From the NCBI GenBank assembly GCA_029962745.1, contig CM057165.1:24517202-24581201 (forward strand): a stretch of DNA of 64,000 nt, in the 5' to 3' direction. The notes below the pieces were generated by a model that saw nothing but the letters and a program-made list of their open reading frames with translations, made no database searches and was not told the DNA's origin. Made by a program: the position numbers and the translations under genes. This stretch comes from Echinometra lucunter (lineage: Eukaryota > Echinodermata > Echinoidea > Camarodonta > Echinometridae). This document shows, in pieces, positions 35,666-47,722 of the stretch (its first letter is position 1; each line of letters starts with the position of its first letter).

Positions 35666-36465
35666 GGGATGGGGGTAGATAGCAGGCACAAACCCTGGTC
35701 TGTCGAAACATATTTATAGAGGCCTGAGTAGGAGACTAAAGGAGGCCAATGTGGATGGTGTACTATAGCTCCAGACCACAGCCAGAAGGCACTTTGCCTA
35801 TAGGCTTCTCTCAGGAGTTGCAATTAGGATCTGAGCCTGCAGACTAGGGGGTAAAGCAGAGGCAAAGTGAGAAAGCCCGAGAGGGGGGGGGGGGGGAGAG
35901 AGTCAGACAACGATGGGGGGGGGGTAGACAGAGATCTCCGCAAAATAAAATCAGACAGATTACACAAAGCACCAAGGTTTTCTTCCGACGATGATGTAAT
36001 CAGAAAAAGGGAGAGAAAAGGACTATTGTATCGAAGCAATGGAGCGAGATTCGGAATTCGGATTTTTTTTTTTTTACCTGTGCATGTATTTCAGTGTGTA
36101 TGCAGTGACATCTGTAATTTCCCTGATCTACAAGGACAAGATGGATATTACACCTACAAGCTTAAGTACAAGAATATCAGCAGTTTCATCGTCAACAAAT
36201 GTCCCAAGTACATGAAGTAACATCAGTAATTGCAAACTAGTAAGTACACAAAATATTAAGTATTGCAATATTATCATTGAATACTGTTCGAATTTATTGC
36301 AAATCTAGCTATAGCTTTGTACCCATGCAATGAATGCTGCTGGCTTTGTGCAGAATTGCAAATGACCCGTATCTATCATAACTTTAGAGAAAAAAAGGCC
36401 TAACAAATGCCTTTTCAAACCCTATTTCTTCCATCGTGAGCTTTTGCATGCAAGTAATTGCTACA

Positions 36466-36632
36466 CTCTAAATTCCTTAGATTAGAAATCAATCTAAAAA
36501 GATTGTGAATAGGGACGAATCCAGAATTAGATTTAAAATCTTAGTCCAAATAGATTGAGTTTTAATCGAATTTTGGATTCATCCCGAATAACAATCTTTT
36601 CAGATTAATTTCTAATCCAAGGAATTTATGGT
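36466..36632. mobile_element. ~165-bp AT-rich hairpin MITE
   Basis: AAATTCCTTAGATTAGAAAT at the left is mirrored by ATTTCTAATCCAAGGAATTT at the right, with further pairing through GATTGT..GACGAATCC. Noncoding. Confidence 0.7.
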
Positions 36633-36764
36633 ATAACAAGAAGGAAACTAGGAAAGCTTGTTTTCCTGAGAGCAGTTAGCTCTCATTCCTATTCAAAATT
36701 TACTCAGAATCAAAAGAAAAGTTTTTTTTTCTTCTACAAGAAGATTTGCCTCATTAGTATATAC

Positions 36765-37014
36765 CACGGGCGGCGCCAGGGTATTTTGATAGGGGGGGGG
36801 GGACAAGATGACCCACAGGCGAATTTATTTACGTTTTAGATGAAAAAATAGGGATATTATATAGTTACATTACCCAACCCTCTCTTTTCCCATACTGTTC
36901 TTTCTTCTTTCTTCCTTTTCTCCTCTCTTTATTTTTTTTTTTTTTGTCACTTGAAAAATTATAGAGGGGTAGTCGCCCCTGTCCCCCCCCCCCCCCCCCG
37001 TAGCGCCGCCCCTG
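36765..37014. mobile_element. hAT-type MITE (250 bp) with poly-G/poly-C
   Basis: The ends are CACGGGCGGCGCCAGGG and, inverted, CAGGGGCGGCGCTACGG. Flanking 8-mers GTATATAC / GTATATAT form an 8-bp target duplication with one mismatch. A G run lies near the left end and a C run near the right. Confidence 0.8.
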
Positions 37015-37671
37015 GTATATATCTATTTTCTTTCCTCAGACTTTATTTTTGCAAGATCCTCTCCTAGTAGTTTAAGCTCTTTTGTTTGTTTGTTTGTTGT
37101 TGTTGTTGTTGTTACAAGGACAAAGACGGAAATGACCATTCGTTAGTTTTTAAATTTTGAACTTTCCTCGCTTTCTTTTTAAAACTAGTGGTTAGCTGAT
37201 TTGTCTCTTCCTTTACAAAATTTTAAAAACACAGTATTTTAATCAGTCATAAAGCTGTTCGTCACATGTTTTAAGAGCAGTAGGTCAAACTGCTGTCCGA
37301 CGCCAGTTTGGACGAACAACGGGGAGAAAACTTTTGACAATAATACGCTTATTAATGCCTCGGCGCTCAAACCGCTTTTGTAGTATTTCCTGAAGGTACA
37401 AATGATTTTATTTGGGGGGTTATAACTCTATTATAGAACCCATTGAAAGCTTTTCCAGGGGAGCTATGGCTTTCAAGCAAAGGCTACAGTTTCACAGATA
37501 CGACCCAATTGTCACTGAGAGAGTGATATACCAACAACTATCGGGTTGCCAAACCGATTCCACGCCGACTCCAAGCCGATTCTTGATCACTGAAAGTTCG
37601 GTTTGTTCGTTCTGGTACTAGGTCTCGTTGGCCCTACTGTTACAATCTTTTCTGTCCTTATTACCAGCTGA

Positions 37672-40600
37672 ATGGAGATCTCTAGTCACGTCATGGATGA
37701 TGCCCTGGTTGACCACGGGGTTGACATGGATGGAAGTCACGAAGTTTTGGTGAGGAGGAGAACAACGACAAACGAGCCATGTGAGACCACAGTTAATCTA
37801 AGATGGAGAGTCTTTGCTTTAATCATCCTTACGCTCATTACCATCATGAAAGCTACTCAGGAGTTAGTATGACTGATACTCTCTTTTTAAAAAAAGAGTG
37901 AACCCATTCACTCTGTTAGGGGTGAATTTCAGAAGGGAGTGCATTTAGAGTGAATTAAGAGTAAAAATTGTGATATTCATTCTTTGAAGGGTGACCTCAA
38001 TGACAGTGTTTTATGCCTCGAGGCGTGCCTCGTCCTCGAGGCCGGTCTCGAGGCCGAAAAGTGCGTCCTCGGCCTCGGCCTCGGAGGCTAATGTCTCGAT
38101 GTCTCGGCTCGAGGCCTGAGCGAGGCAGCAACAAATCTCTCGTTCTCTGTTTTGTTTTTTTGTTGTTTTTTGTTTGTTTGTTTGGGTTTTTTTTTTTCGC
38201 TCGTTCCGCCAGCCCGAACCGCCAGCCCAACACGACTGTGTGAGCATATAATAAATGAATTTATATGTAACTCTATGGTGCGCTCCATACCCAGTAGTTC
38301 GCTCCCTCCAGAGCATTTACTTTCGCACTTGAGTAAATGGGCCGGCACAGTAAATTGGGCGGTTGCTCAAGTTGTGTTTTACATGAATGGAGGTGTATGA
38401 TGTATTTGTTAGTATTGTGTACTTTGTAACCTTTCTGCTTGGGTCTTGCATGAATTATGCCAACATGAATGACTCTGCCTGGAGCTGGTTTAGTTGCTTC
38501 AGTACCTTGTTAGCTTACTTAATTAGTCCGTTGATGACTTGATGTATTGACTTATGATTGTTTTTGCTAATTTGCTAGCCTTAGTAATTCTTATTCAAAT
38601 GATTCAGTTTTCCACAAAAAAAAAAAAAAAAAAAATCAGGGGGAGAATCCAGAAATATACATGGCTCAAATACTTTAGTGAACAATTAAAAGGTCTAGAT
38701 AAAGACCCCAAAGTGGTCAAAGCAAATTAAACAGGTGAAATTTAAACACACGCGAAAAGTGGTCTCGGTCTCGGTCTCGGAATGCCTGTGTCTCGGTCTC
38801 GGTTTCGGCTAAGCCGGCCTCGGATACAACACTGATACAACACTGCTCATGATCTCTCAAGGATTTTGAGTGATCACTGAGGTCACTCTTAAAAGAGAGA
38901 ATAAAGATTGAATATCACAATTTTTACTCTTAATTGACTTTAAATGCACTCTCTTCTAAAATTCACCCCCTAAGAGAGTGAATGCCTTCACTCTTTTTTT
39001 TTTTTTCTAAAGAGAGATACATCCCGTCGAAAACAAGGCGCCATTATGCTGATCGAGCCTGTGATGTAGGCAATCAATGCATAAGCCAGTATTGGTTGTA
39101 TTTCATTTGCTATCGCATTTTAAACTCAGTCCACTCTTTCATGACGCACAAAAGACAGTATCAGATACCAACCATGGAGTTAAATCCCGACTCTATATGC
39201 TACGAACGCGGTCATAACGTCAGTAAATGACGCCTCGTATATTGATTAGGCCTGTCATTTGCCTGACGTAGGTTTACGCATCGAGTTACGTCAGCAATTA
39301 GTGAGTAGCTATTGACGCATCATGTTAGGGTGATATCGAACAAAAATGAATGGGAGATGAACAGTGAAAACATCTATTTAATTCAATGGTACTTTCCCTT
39401 CACAGGCTTGAGCGCAATGGCCCACCCAAAATTACGTCTGGCATGCACAAAGGCATTATCTGTCGTGNNNNNNNNNNNNNNNNNNNNNNNNNNNNNNNNN
39501 NNNNNNNNNNNNNNNNNNNNNNNNNNNNNNNNNNNNNNNNNNNNNNNNNNNNNNNNNNNNNNNNNNNNNNNNNNNNNNNNNNNNNNNNNNNNNNNNNNNN
39601 NNNNNNNNNNNNNNNNNNNNNNNNNNNNNNNNNNNNNNNNNNNNNNNNNNNNNNNNNNNNNNNNNNNNNNNNNNNNNNNNNNNNNNNNNNNNNNNNNNNN
39701 NNNNNNNNNNNNNNNNNNNNNNNNNNNNNNNNNNNNNNNNNNNNNNNNNNNNNNNNNNNNNNNNNNNNNNNNNNNNNNNNNNNNNNNNNNNNNNNNNNNN
39801 NNNNNNNNNNNNNNNNNNNNNNNNNNNNNNNNNNNNNNNNNNNNNNNNNNNNNNNNNNNNNNNNNNNNNNNNNNNNNNNNNNNNNNNNNNNNNNNNNNNN
39901 NNNNNNNNNNNNNNNNNNNNNNNNNNNNNNNNNNNNNNNNNNNNNNNNNNNNNNNNNNNNNNNNNNNAATCCTGAATAGCGCAGTTCTGTCGTGTTCAAT
40001 TACATACTCATGAATGCGTAGGCGCGCCGGAACCTGAAAGAAGAGGATGGATAGGGGAGTGGGGGGGGGGGGGAGGGGAGAGGGGGAGGGGGAGGGGGAG
40101 GGGCGGGGCAGAATATTGTATGGGCACAGTGGTCTGCCCAAAGACTGCCCCTCCCCTGAATTTAAAGAAATCTGAATAAAACAGTCAAAATGTGCGACTT
40201 ACCAGAATAATGTTAATAAACTTTTTTTAATAGAGATAAATCGAGATACTAATTAGGAGATCACCGGTCTTTTGTGCAAGTAACCTAAACTTAGCGATCA
40301 AATCGCATTGAGATTATGGTATCCGCTTTCGCTAAAAGTAATATTTTACACGTAAACCAAAGGGGATCGCAGCAAATTTTTGCGAGCATAGTTAAAAACA
40401 CGACTTCACTTTCAACCAGTCAAATGACAGGATTACAAAAGATTCTTTAAGTCAGATGTGTGATTTGTATTATTGTCTTGAAAAATGTTAGGTTTTTGCA
40501 GTGGACAGACGGTCGTTTAGACTTTAAAGGGGGTACCCAATGCTGAAACAATGTTACTTCATTTAAAAGAGCATGATTTTATTACCAGAAAATCATCTGC

Positions 40601-41874
40601 CTATAGTTTTTTAAAAAGTCCTGTTGCCAAGGAAACCCCCAAATGTGGTAAGATTTCAGGATATTTTTGATCCCTCAGCTGTGACCCAGTTTCAACTGGG
40701 TACCCACTTTGACGTCATTTTGACGTCAAAGTGGGTACCATGTCGCGCACTTCTAACAAAATGCGCGCAAGGTATAATACATATTGTACAGTCTAGCGCG
40801 CAGCACAACTGCAATGCGCGAAGCTGGGTACCCACTTTGACGTCATACCTCATACTCAATTTTTTTGGTCAGCTCATAACTTTTTATGAGAAAATTAGCC
40901 AAAATGCATTGATTTCGATTGAAAATCATAAAAATGTTAATGTTATTCTTCTTAGAATTCTATTCTCGATCATATATCCAAAAAACATTTACCATTGTGT
41001 AATCACTTTAATACGGAATTTAAGAACATCATAACCAGATAAGCCACACATGGCACCCAAAAAATTGTCTTGTACCATACAAAAATCAGGTGGATGATTT
41101 TTACTGTAGTCAAGATATACTTATACCACAAGGATCAGTCAATAATCATCTTATGATAATACTATAGTAATATTACAATAATGTTTCATGGGTGTGGCTT
41201 ATAATGAACTGTAAATAAGCCTTAGTCGTATGTCTTATACAACTTAGGCCTAATTTAGGTCGTTCTGCTTTGTAATGGTGGCGCAAATTTTAACTTATTT
41301 CCCCCACCCTATCGGCCTTTGCCAACAGAAAGTCCACTCAACTGTGTTTGGAATTACGATGTACGGATACATCGCAGGATATGGAGTTTCTTACCTCTTC
41401 GTCTTAGTCAGTGATAGCCTTGGATGGAGATGGTGTTATCTTCTGTGTGGATCGACCGGTCTCATCTTCGCTATAGCTTCTTGTTTCATGGCGAATCCAC
41501 AAGGGACAAACTCCCAAGACAAGGTATATTGATTCAAGAATAACTTTACTCGATTTCTTTTATAAAAATCTGAGAACAAACCTTTACCATTCCCCCCCCC
41601 CCCTGATTTTGTTCAAGGACAGCACCTTGTATCCTCTGGAAAAAGGCGCTATACATGCACAAATGTTATTTATTATTGTTATTATTATAAACTCTCCTTG
41701 TCGGTTTTATTAAGTAAAAACCGTTGTCAGATTGTCATATTCTAAAAAGGTTTATTGGTAAAGAATATGCTAAAACTATATGAGATATGATGAGATAAGA
41801 TTCGGTAATTAACAGTATATAGAAGCAAATGATACCTCTATTATCAAGTTACAAAACATATCCCCCCCCCCCCC

Positions 41875-41906
<32 letters not shown>

Positions 41907-43791
41907 GAGAGAGAGAAAAAAGAGAAAGGAAAAAGGAGAAAGGAAAATAATAACAGAGGAAAGCAATTTCCTTTACCTTTTCTTCGTTTCGTTGAAGTGG
42001 GGGAGAGAATCAGCTCAGATACTCAGCTGTAAGACTGCAATATGGAGTTTTCAATTTAAAAAATAACCTTTAAAAAAACTCACTTTCTTCAGGCTAAAAC
42101 CTATGTTTCTTGGAACCAACACCGTGCTAGTCTGAGCCAGATCACGTGGTCATACATGATGTGTGTAATCCTGTCAAATACAGCACGTCTAGCATCAGGA
42201 CACGTTGTATCATACAACCTCACACTCTATCTGGCGGAGTATTTTCCGGAGTTTAACGTGACGGTGATAGGGTTGATAACCATTGTGGCAGGCTTCCTCG
42301 GATCCGTCTTCGGCGGATGGCTCTGCGATCGTCTGCGGAAGATTACCTGTATACGAGGGAGGATTGGCCTGTGCCTTATTCTTCAGGTTTGTTTTATTTT
42401 CTCCATAAAATTTCAAATTTGAATGTGAAAGACAAATAAAGATGACGCCTGAATAATCTTATTCAGAACCATTAATTAAGACTTCTTTATCTTCTAAGCT
42501 TTAAGTGAAGTCATAGTGATCATGTTCACAATTCGCCTACACGTCCTGAGTAGAATTATCATTATAGATGCATGTATGATCTTTGTGAGCTTGCTTCCTT
42601 ACTTGATGAATTGAATTCTTGACCAAAAACTGCCAAATTTATTGTTATTTCAACATACTGATTTACGTGGCTGTGTGTATGTTTTATTAATGCGGTTCAT
42701 GGCCGTACGCAGCGGAAGGGGGCAGGGGGGCAGTTGCCCCCCCCCCCCCCCCCCACGATTTTGAAAACAACATTTTTTTACTGAAAATTTTCACAAAATT
42801 CACCATAAGTGTGCACCAAATCCTTCATTTTCACTTTTACAAATGCAAAAAGCGCCCTCATGACCAGCTTGGTCGCTTCGCTCCCTCGCTTTCAAGTTTC
42901 TTCAAAAAAAAAAACACGCGTCTTGCCCCCCCCCCCCCCGGAAAAAAAATTTTTGCGTACGGCCCTGATGCGGTTCCATGACATTTGCTCCGGCGACAAT
43001 TGCTCCCATGGAAATTCTGCACGTTATACACGTTGAGCACGTTAAGCCAAACATAAAACAACCCCAAACCTAACACTAATGACCTTAATCATTATCTTCA
43101 CATTATTCTGAACCAAAACCCCTATCACAACCCCAACCCTAACCCTCTGTCTTCGGAGAAATTAAGATTGGGGCAATCGTCGCAGGAGCAAATGTCGTGT
43201 CACCTTTTTGAATACTTGATATAACTGGCTGGAAGTGAACTGATTTTGAAAGAAATACCAACGGTTGGCATAACACTCACCATTGGCTCCATTTACTTTT
43301 TCCATCTCCAGATTTCCGGGTTAGTTTTATCGATGTGGATGTTCCAAAGCCCTCTCACTGCTCTGGTGATTTTATTCAGCATTCTTCTCTTCGTAGATGA
43401 CTGGTTCTCAGTCACCTTGCTTTCTGTCATCTCCGATCTCACTCCGCGCGATTGCAAGGTTGTCCTCTTTGCTATCAACTTCTTCTTCACGCATTCCATC
43501 GTAGGCTGTGTCAATCTGGCAGTGACTCCGATTACATCCTTAACGAATCTCAGAACAGCGCTGATGATACTCTGTGGAATACTCGCAAGCATCAGCATGG
43601 CCCTTTTTCTGCCACCCATTGTATGCCTGCATATTCCAGATATCAAACTGCCACGACAAGAGATCAAGAAAAACATCGACATGGACAACAATGAAGAAGA
43701 GGTGAACGAAGAAACGCCTCTGAACATTTCATACGACGGAAGCGATAAAAGTCATGCTGTATATGAACCGTCTGACGAGTTTTCAAACTAA
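37672..43791 (+). CDS. Major-facilitator transporter, spinster-like; interrupted by assembly gap
   Basis: Exons inferred: a probable first exon at 37672-37866 (hydrophilic N-terminus, then RWRVFALIILTLITIMKATQ as TM1); one at 39406 running into the gap (GLSAMAHPKLRLACTKALSV, end of TM3/start of TM4); and exons at 41329-41523, 42093-42386 and 43312-43791, all in phase 0 with GT/AG borders. The visible C-terminal half has about eight hydrophobic segments, a GYGVSYLF helix, and GGWLCDRLRK, the TM8-9 loop motif of MFS proteins. The tail is acidic. Spinster-type MFS proteins move lipids such as sphingosine-1-phosphate, but the substrate here cannot be inferred. TM2-TM3 is missing, presumably in the gap or an unseen exon. 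Membership of the first exon is the weakest point. Confidence 0.65.
37880..39015. mobile_element. MITE with ~130-bp inverted arms, carrying a nested element
   Basis: Flanked by GATAC (37875-37879, 39016-39020). The arms begin TCTCTTT..AAAAGAGTGAA and pair through CATTCACTCT, GAGTGCATTTA and AAGAGTAAAAATTGTGATAT. A hAT-like element is inserted in the loop at 38004-38845. The element begins about 13 bases after the proposed donor of the MFS gene's first exon. Confidence 0.75.
38004..38845. mobile_element. hAT-like element with GAGGCC/CTCGG-rich ends, nested
   Basis: The ends read CAGTGTTTTATGCCTCGAGG and, inverted, CAGTGTTGTATC..CCGAGGCC. The flanks CTCAATGA / CTCATGAT resemble an imperfect 8-bp duplication. 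The subterminal regions have dense CTCGAGGC and GGTCTCGG units. No transposase frame. Confidence 0.6.
39468..39967. other. Assembly gap, 500 N
   Basis: Exactly 500 unknown bases, a conventional placeholder rather than a measured length. It falls in the middle of an exon of the spinster-like gene. Confidence 1.
40524..41011. mobile_element. MITE with GGTACCCACTTTGACGTCA palindrome, copy 2
   Basis: Bordered by TTAA at 40524-40527 and 41008-41011. It contains a perfect palindrome of two 19-base arms (40699-40717 and 40721-40739) separated by TTT, plus a third arm near 40826. It sits in an intron of the spinster-like gene. Confidence 0.8.
41850..41925. repeat. Poly-C, poly-A and GA run
   Basis: Low-complexity patch in an intron, of the same composition as 1663-1712. 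Confidence 0.8.
42698..42967. mobile_element. hAT-type MITE (270 bp) with poly-C
   Basis: The ends are CATGGCCGTACGCAG and, inverted, CAGGGCCGTACGCAA. An exact 8-bp target duplication ATGCGGTT lies at 42690-42697 and 42968-42975. It is inserted at the very end of the TTTGCTCC-type MITE that follows, in an intron of the spinster-like gene. Confidence 0.85.
42972..43204. mobile_element. GACATTTGCTCC-ended MITE with telomere-like interior, copy 1
   Basis: Ends GGTTCCATGACATTTGCTCC and GGAGCAAATGTCGTGTCACC are inverted. The interior is a degenerate CCCTAACC-type sequence (e.g. 43128-43147). It matches 50801-50998 in reverse. Confidence 0.75.
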
Positions 43792-43849
43792 TTTAGAAGG
43801 AATATGGTTAAGGGGATCCGGATTTGGTTTAAATAGGAGCACATGTGTT

Positions 43850-43906
43850 ATCCCCCCCCCCCCCCCCCCCCCCACCACCACTACCACTACCACCACCACC
43901 ACCACG
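43850..43906. repeat. Poly-C followed by (CAC)n
   Basis: About 20 C residues, then ACC/CAC triplets, just after the spinster-like stop codon. Confidence 0.85.
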
Positions 43907-44284
43907 TACTATCCTTCTAGATTCTCCTGTGGATGCCTCAGTCTTGTTTAAGCTATGCATGTATTGTGTAATGGGTAATGGGTATATTTTAAGCGTAAAT
44001 ATAATTGTAAATGATTATATTTCACTTTCAATTCATTTAATAGTCTATGACATATGAAATACATATATAGAAAATTTGCCTTCACTGGCTGATAACAAAT
44101 TAATCACAACAAATTACATACATAAACATGTGGAATATTAGCACATTATAAAGGAAGAAAAACTGTGCAAGTGCTACATGAATTAAAATTTTAAAAATTC
44201 AAAAGACATAAGGCCAACTCTTACGACACTTGCTTGACTTGACAAATTAAATTTAATCAAATCAAGTGGGAAATAAGAATCGTA

Positions 44285-44290
44285 AATAAA
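44285..44290 (+). promoter_or_regulatory. Candidate polyadenylation signal for the spinster-like gene
   Basis: AATAAA about 500 bases after the stop at 43791. Confidence 0.4.
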
Positions 44291-44602
44291 TTAGGAAGTA
44301 GGAAAAAACAGAGCAAGTATTACAAGAAAAAACAGGAGAGGGGACCTAATCTTAGAAACCAGATTAGACAGCCGAGGAAGGTCGCTCATTGGAAGAGAAA
44401 ACTAGTTATCTGGAGACATTGTTATTGAAGGTATTAACTGAAGTGGGAACAAAAGAAAACCCGAAACGATTGATGAGAGATTTATGAAATATATTAAATC
44501 ATCTGAACGTGGGTTCAAATATTAATTGTAAACTACTTATCTTATTCCACTGTACGTCTACTGGTATATGTTCATTTAAAGCATTAACTGAACCACACTA
44601 GG

Positions 44603-44750
44603 ATGCCGTTGCATAAAAACTGCTAGTAACTTTGCCATCAGTAGTAATTACCATGGTAACGTTGCTCAACAGCCAATCAAAATTCAATATTTCATGAAAG
44701 TTGCCAATGATGGTAAAGTTACTATAATAGCAAGTTTTATGCAACGGCAC
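44603..44750. mobile_element. Hairpin MITE, GCCGTTGCATAAAA subtype
   Basis: Inverted ends GCCGTTGCATAAAA / TTTTATGCAACGGC. The centre CAACAGCCAATCAAAATT is like that of 3467-3665. Confidence 0.8.
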
Positions 44751-44753
44751 CCT

Positions 44754-44902
44754 GGGCCCCGTTTCATAAAACTTGTTACCAATAACATGTTGCAATAACT
44801 GTTATAAGCTACTGAAATCCTTGCATCTGATTGACTGAGAGCAAATTTGTCTTAGAAATGTGGCAGTTGTTACTGATAACAAGTTTTATGAAACGGGGCC
44901 CT
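44754..44902. mobile_element. Hairpin MITE, GGGCCCCGTTTCATAAAAC subtype, adjacent to the previous one
   Basis: Near-perfect inverted ends. The centre TGATTGACTGAGAGCAAATT corresponds to the copy at 5198. It starts 3 bases after the neighbouring element ends. Confidence 0.8.
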
Positions 44903-45297
44903 GTATTGATCTTCACTGAAATGAAATCGTCGATACCTCTGTGACGTGGACGTCATGTGATATTGTTGCCCCAACCTGATGGATTGACCCAGATTCTGCA
45001 GGGGTTGAATTTAAAAATGATGTTTTTGAGGAGACACTGACAGCAAATACGTCTGCTGAACTTTAACCATCTTCCTGACATTAAACAGTGCACAAAAACT
45101 CAATAAATACGATGTATATAGCATACATTACTTCCAACATGTAAACATGTAATAGTTTTTATTATACTCATTGGATCATTTATCTGTATATAGGTGTCAT
45201 TATGGAGCATTTCTGTAATTCAGGGGAAAATGAATTCTGCAATAAACATATTCATTGTAATCATCGAAAATGTAGGTCTACGGGCTAAAGAGTGCAG

Positions 45298-45545
45298 CAG
45301 GGGCGGATCCAGGGGGTGAATCAGCCGCGGCCCCCTTTTTGAAACTCAAGTGGGCCGAATCGGCCGCGACCCCCTCCCCTTTTGAAACTCAGCGCCCCCA
45401 CTTTTGAAACCGAGGACGTTTTTTTGTTTTTTGTTTTTTGTTTTTCTTGTCAGCCAAGTTTTCGGGTAAAGCAAACACATGTAAAACCCGACCGTCTGTC
45501 TCCCCCCCCCCCCCCTTTGAAAAATTCTGGGTCCTGCCCTTGTGC
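45298..45545. mobile_element. Probable hAT-type MITE, CAGGGGCGGATCCAGGG end
   Basis: The right end, read inverted, is CAAGGGCAGGACCCAGAA, an imperfect match. TGCAG flanks both sides. A C run lies near the right end. A direct repeat of 'gtcagc(c)aagttttcgggt' is inside (45451) and just beyond (45609). Confidence 0.5.
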
Positions 45546-45896
45546 AGTGTATTTGAATTCGTCAACCTTATTTCTTCTTCTTCTTTTTTTTTTTTTTTTT
45601 TTTGCTTGTCAGCAAGTTTTTCGGGTGAAACAGACACCTGAATAAGCCTACGCTTGCAAGTTCACAGTCGAAGAGACCTTTTACAAGAACATCAATTTGT
45701 CATTAATACATAAACTCTTTTTGAAATCAATTAAGGCATCACGTATTTCTTTTGCTTACGACTCCCGTATCTTCAAATAAGCAATTATAAGTACAGGTAA
45801 GAATCAGATATCTTTATATCTTTATCATCAAAATCACGTTATAAACGATTAAATCATAATGTGATCATGGTTGGTGATATGCTCTATATAGAACGG

Positions 45897-46016
45897 AAGA
45901 GTAGTAGTAGGAGTAGGAGTAGTAGTAGTACAGGAGTAGTAGTAGTAGTATAGTAGTAGTCGGAGTAGTAGTAGTAGTAGTCGTCGTCGTCGTCGTCGTC
46001 GTCGTAGTAGTAGGAA

Positions 46017-46052
<36 letters not shown>

Positions 46053-46075
46053 AAGCGGTAGTAGTAGCAGTAGTG

Positions 46076-46106
<31 letters not shown>

Positions 46107-46186
46107 CAGCAGTAGTAGCAGTAGTAGTAGTAGTTGTAGTAGTAGTAGCAGCAGTAGTAGTAGCAGTAGTAGTAGCAGCAGTAGTA

Positions 46187-46219
<33 letters not shown>

Positions 46220-46247
46220 CAGTAGCAGTAGTAGTAGTAGTAGTAGC

Positions 46248-46312
<65 letters not shown>

Positions 46313-46356
46313 TAGCAGCAGTAGTAGTAGTAGTAGTAGCAGCAGCAGCAGCAGTA
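45897..46356. repeat. Long (AGT)n microsatellite
   Basis: About 460 bases of AGT units with AGC, TCG and GGT variants. The open frames crossing it are low-complexity artefacts. Confidence 0.95.
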
Positions 46357-46760
46357 AAGTTCGGCGGGCTTTCCAATTTGAAAGTTTGGTTTCTTTGATT
46401 GTTCATTAACCCTTACTCTGTATATTTACAGACAAAAAAAAACGGTTATCGGCATCGGTTTCATTTCCCCTTTAGAATGGTGTGAAACATGGGCACGTTT
46501 GAATAATAAATTCTTTATTATTTGAGAAGTAATTGCACTGCAATTATGTTCAATCTTTATTTAATTCAATTCAAGTAAACATTCATTTTCTTCCACTATA
46601 TTTACAGGAGTTAACTTTTTTTCACTTGTACATGCCATACAAGGTATCATCAATATCTTACAATCACGTAATGAATGGAAGAAGGCGAGGTCCCTAAAAG
46701 CGAATGCTTTTCATGCTTGTGGCGGGTTCGCCCGGACAAAGAAGCACAAACATATATTTG

Positions 46761-46761
46761 C

Positions 46762-46797
<36 letters not shown>

Positions 46798-46823
46798 TAA
46801 TAATAATAATAATGATGATGATG

Positions 46824-46899
<76 letters not shown>

Positions 46900-46912
46900 T
46901 AATAATAATCGA
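46761..46912. repeat. (AAT)n microsatellite
   Basis: About 150 bases of AAT with ATG and ACA variants. Confidence 0.95.
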
Positions 46913-46959
46913 AAGAAGAAAAAACGATAGTCAAGAGAGGAGAAAGGACTTAGAGTGAA

Positions 46960-47722
46960 GAGAAAAGAAGAATGAGAAGGAGAAGAAGAAGAAAAACATA
47001 CCATGTATAGATTGACAATGGCAATCATGGCAATGGTAAGATACAAAATTACAGTAAGGTGTAATTAACACGTTTACAGGCATTCAAACAAAAAGACGAG
47101 AAGGATTCAGTCCCAGCAAGCGGAATTTTATCAGAGCGTAATCTCTTTGTAATTATTTCATTATTTCGAAATTTAAAAAAAAAAGTCACATAACAGATCA
47201 GAAGTTAAAGTTGAAATCATCCTAAAATTTAGGGTATCATAAGTTATTCAAAATTATCACGATTTATTTATTTCAATATTATTTCATCATTCATTTATGT
47301 TATTATTCATTTGTTATTCACTTATGGGACGTCGTCTGCTTGGACAGGATGGTCCCAGTTCGTGACGTCATTAAAACATCGTTATTTTTCTGGCGAATCG
47401 CTCGTATATCACAGATGCTGGGAGGTAGTTTTATTTGTATTATTTGTTTAATTACCTGATACGCAGTTGACGTAAAACTGATACGACTGCTATCTGTAAG
47501 CTTGCCAGTTTCTAGTGATACATTATTTTGCCATATTTGTGATTTTCTTTGAATGACTTGTACTTTAGTATACAAAAGTATGGGATTTGCGTTTTTGAAA
47601 ATGTCCCTGTCCTTTCCTATACGGAATGGATGTAAGCAACGAAACCGATGACGAAGACATACATTATGTCGATAATTGATTGTCATGAGACTATAAACCT
47701 AAGATTTTGGACTATTCCAGAG
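46960..47722. other. Upstream region of the intact MCT gene
   Basis: No repeat or exon recognised. The open frame of exon 1 extends upstream of the chosen ATG (to 47648) without other support. No clear TATA box. Confidence 0.35.

Noticed and set aside
39312..40141. Long frames crossing 39468-39967
   Set aside because: They are open only because the bases are unknown. Only the exon start at 39406-39467 is supported.
43110..43150. A true telomere or chromosome end
   Set aside because: The TTAGGG-like units are few, degenerate and enclosed by MITE ends within a gene intron.
45849..46406. A 185-residue Thr/Leu-rich frame
   Set aside because: It is a translation of the AGT microsatellite. The frames at 46704-47046 and 62804-63160 are rejected for the same reason.
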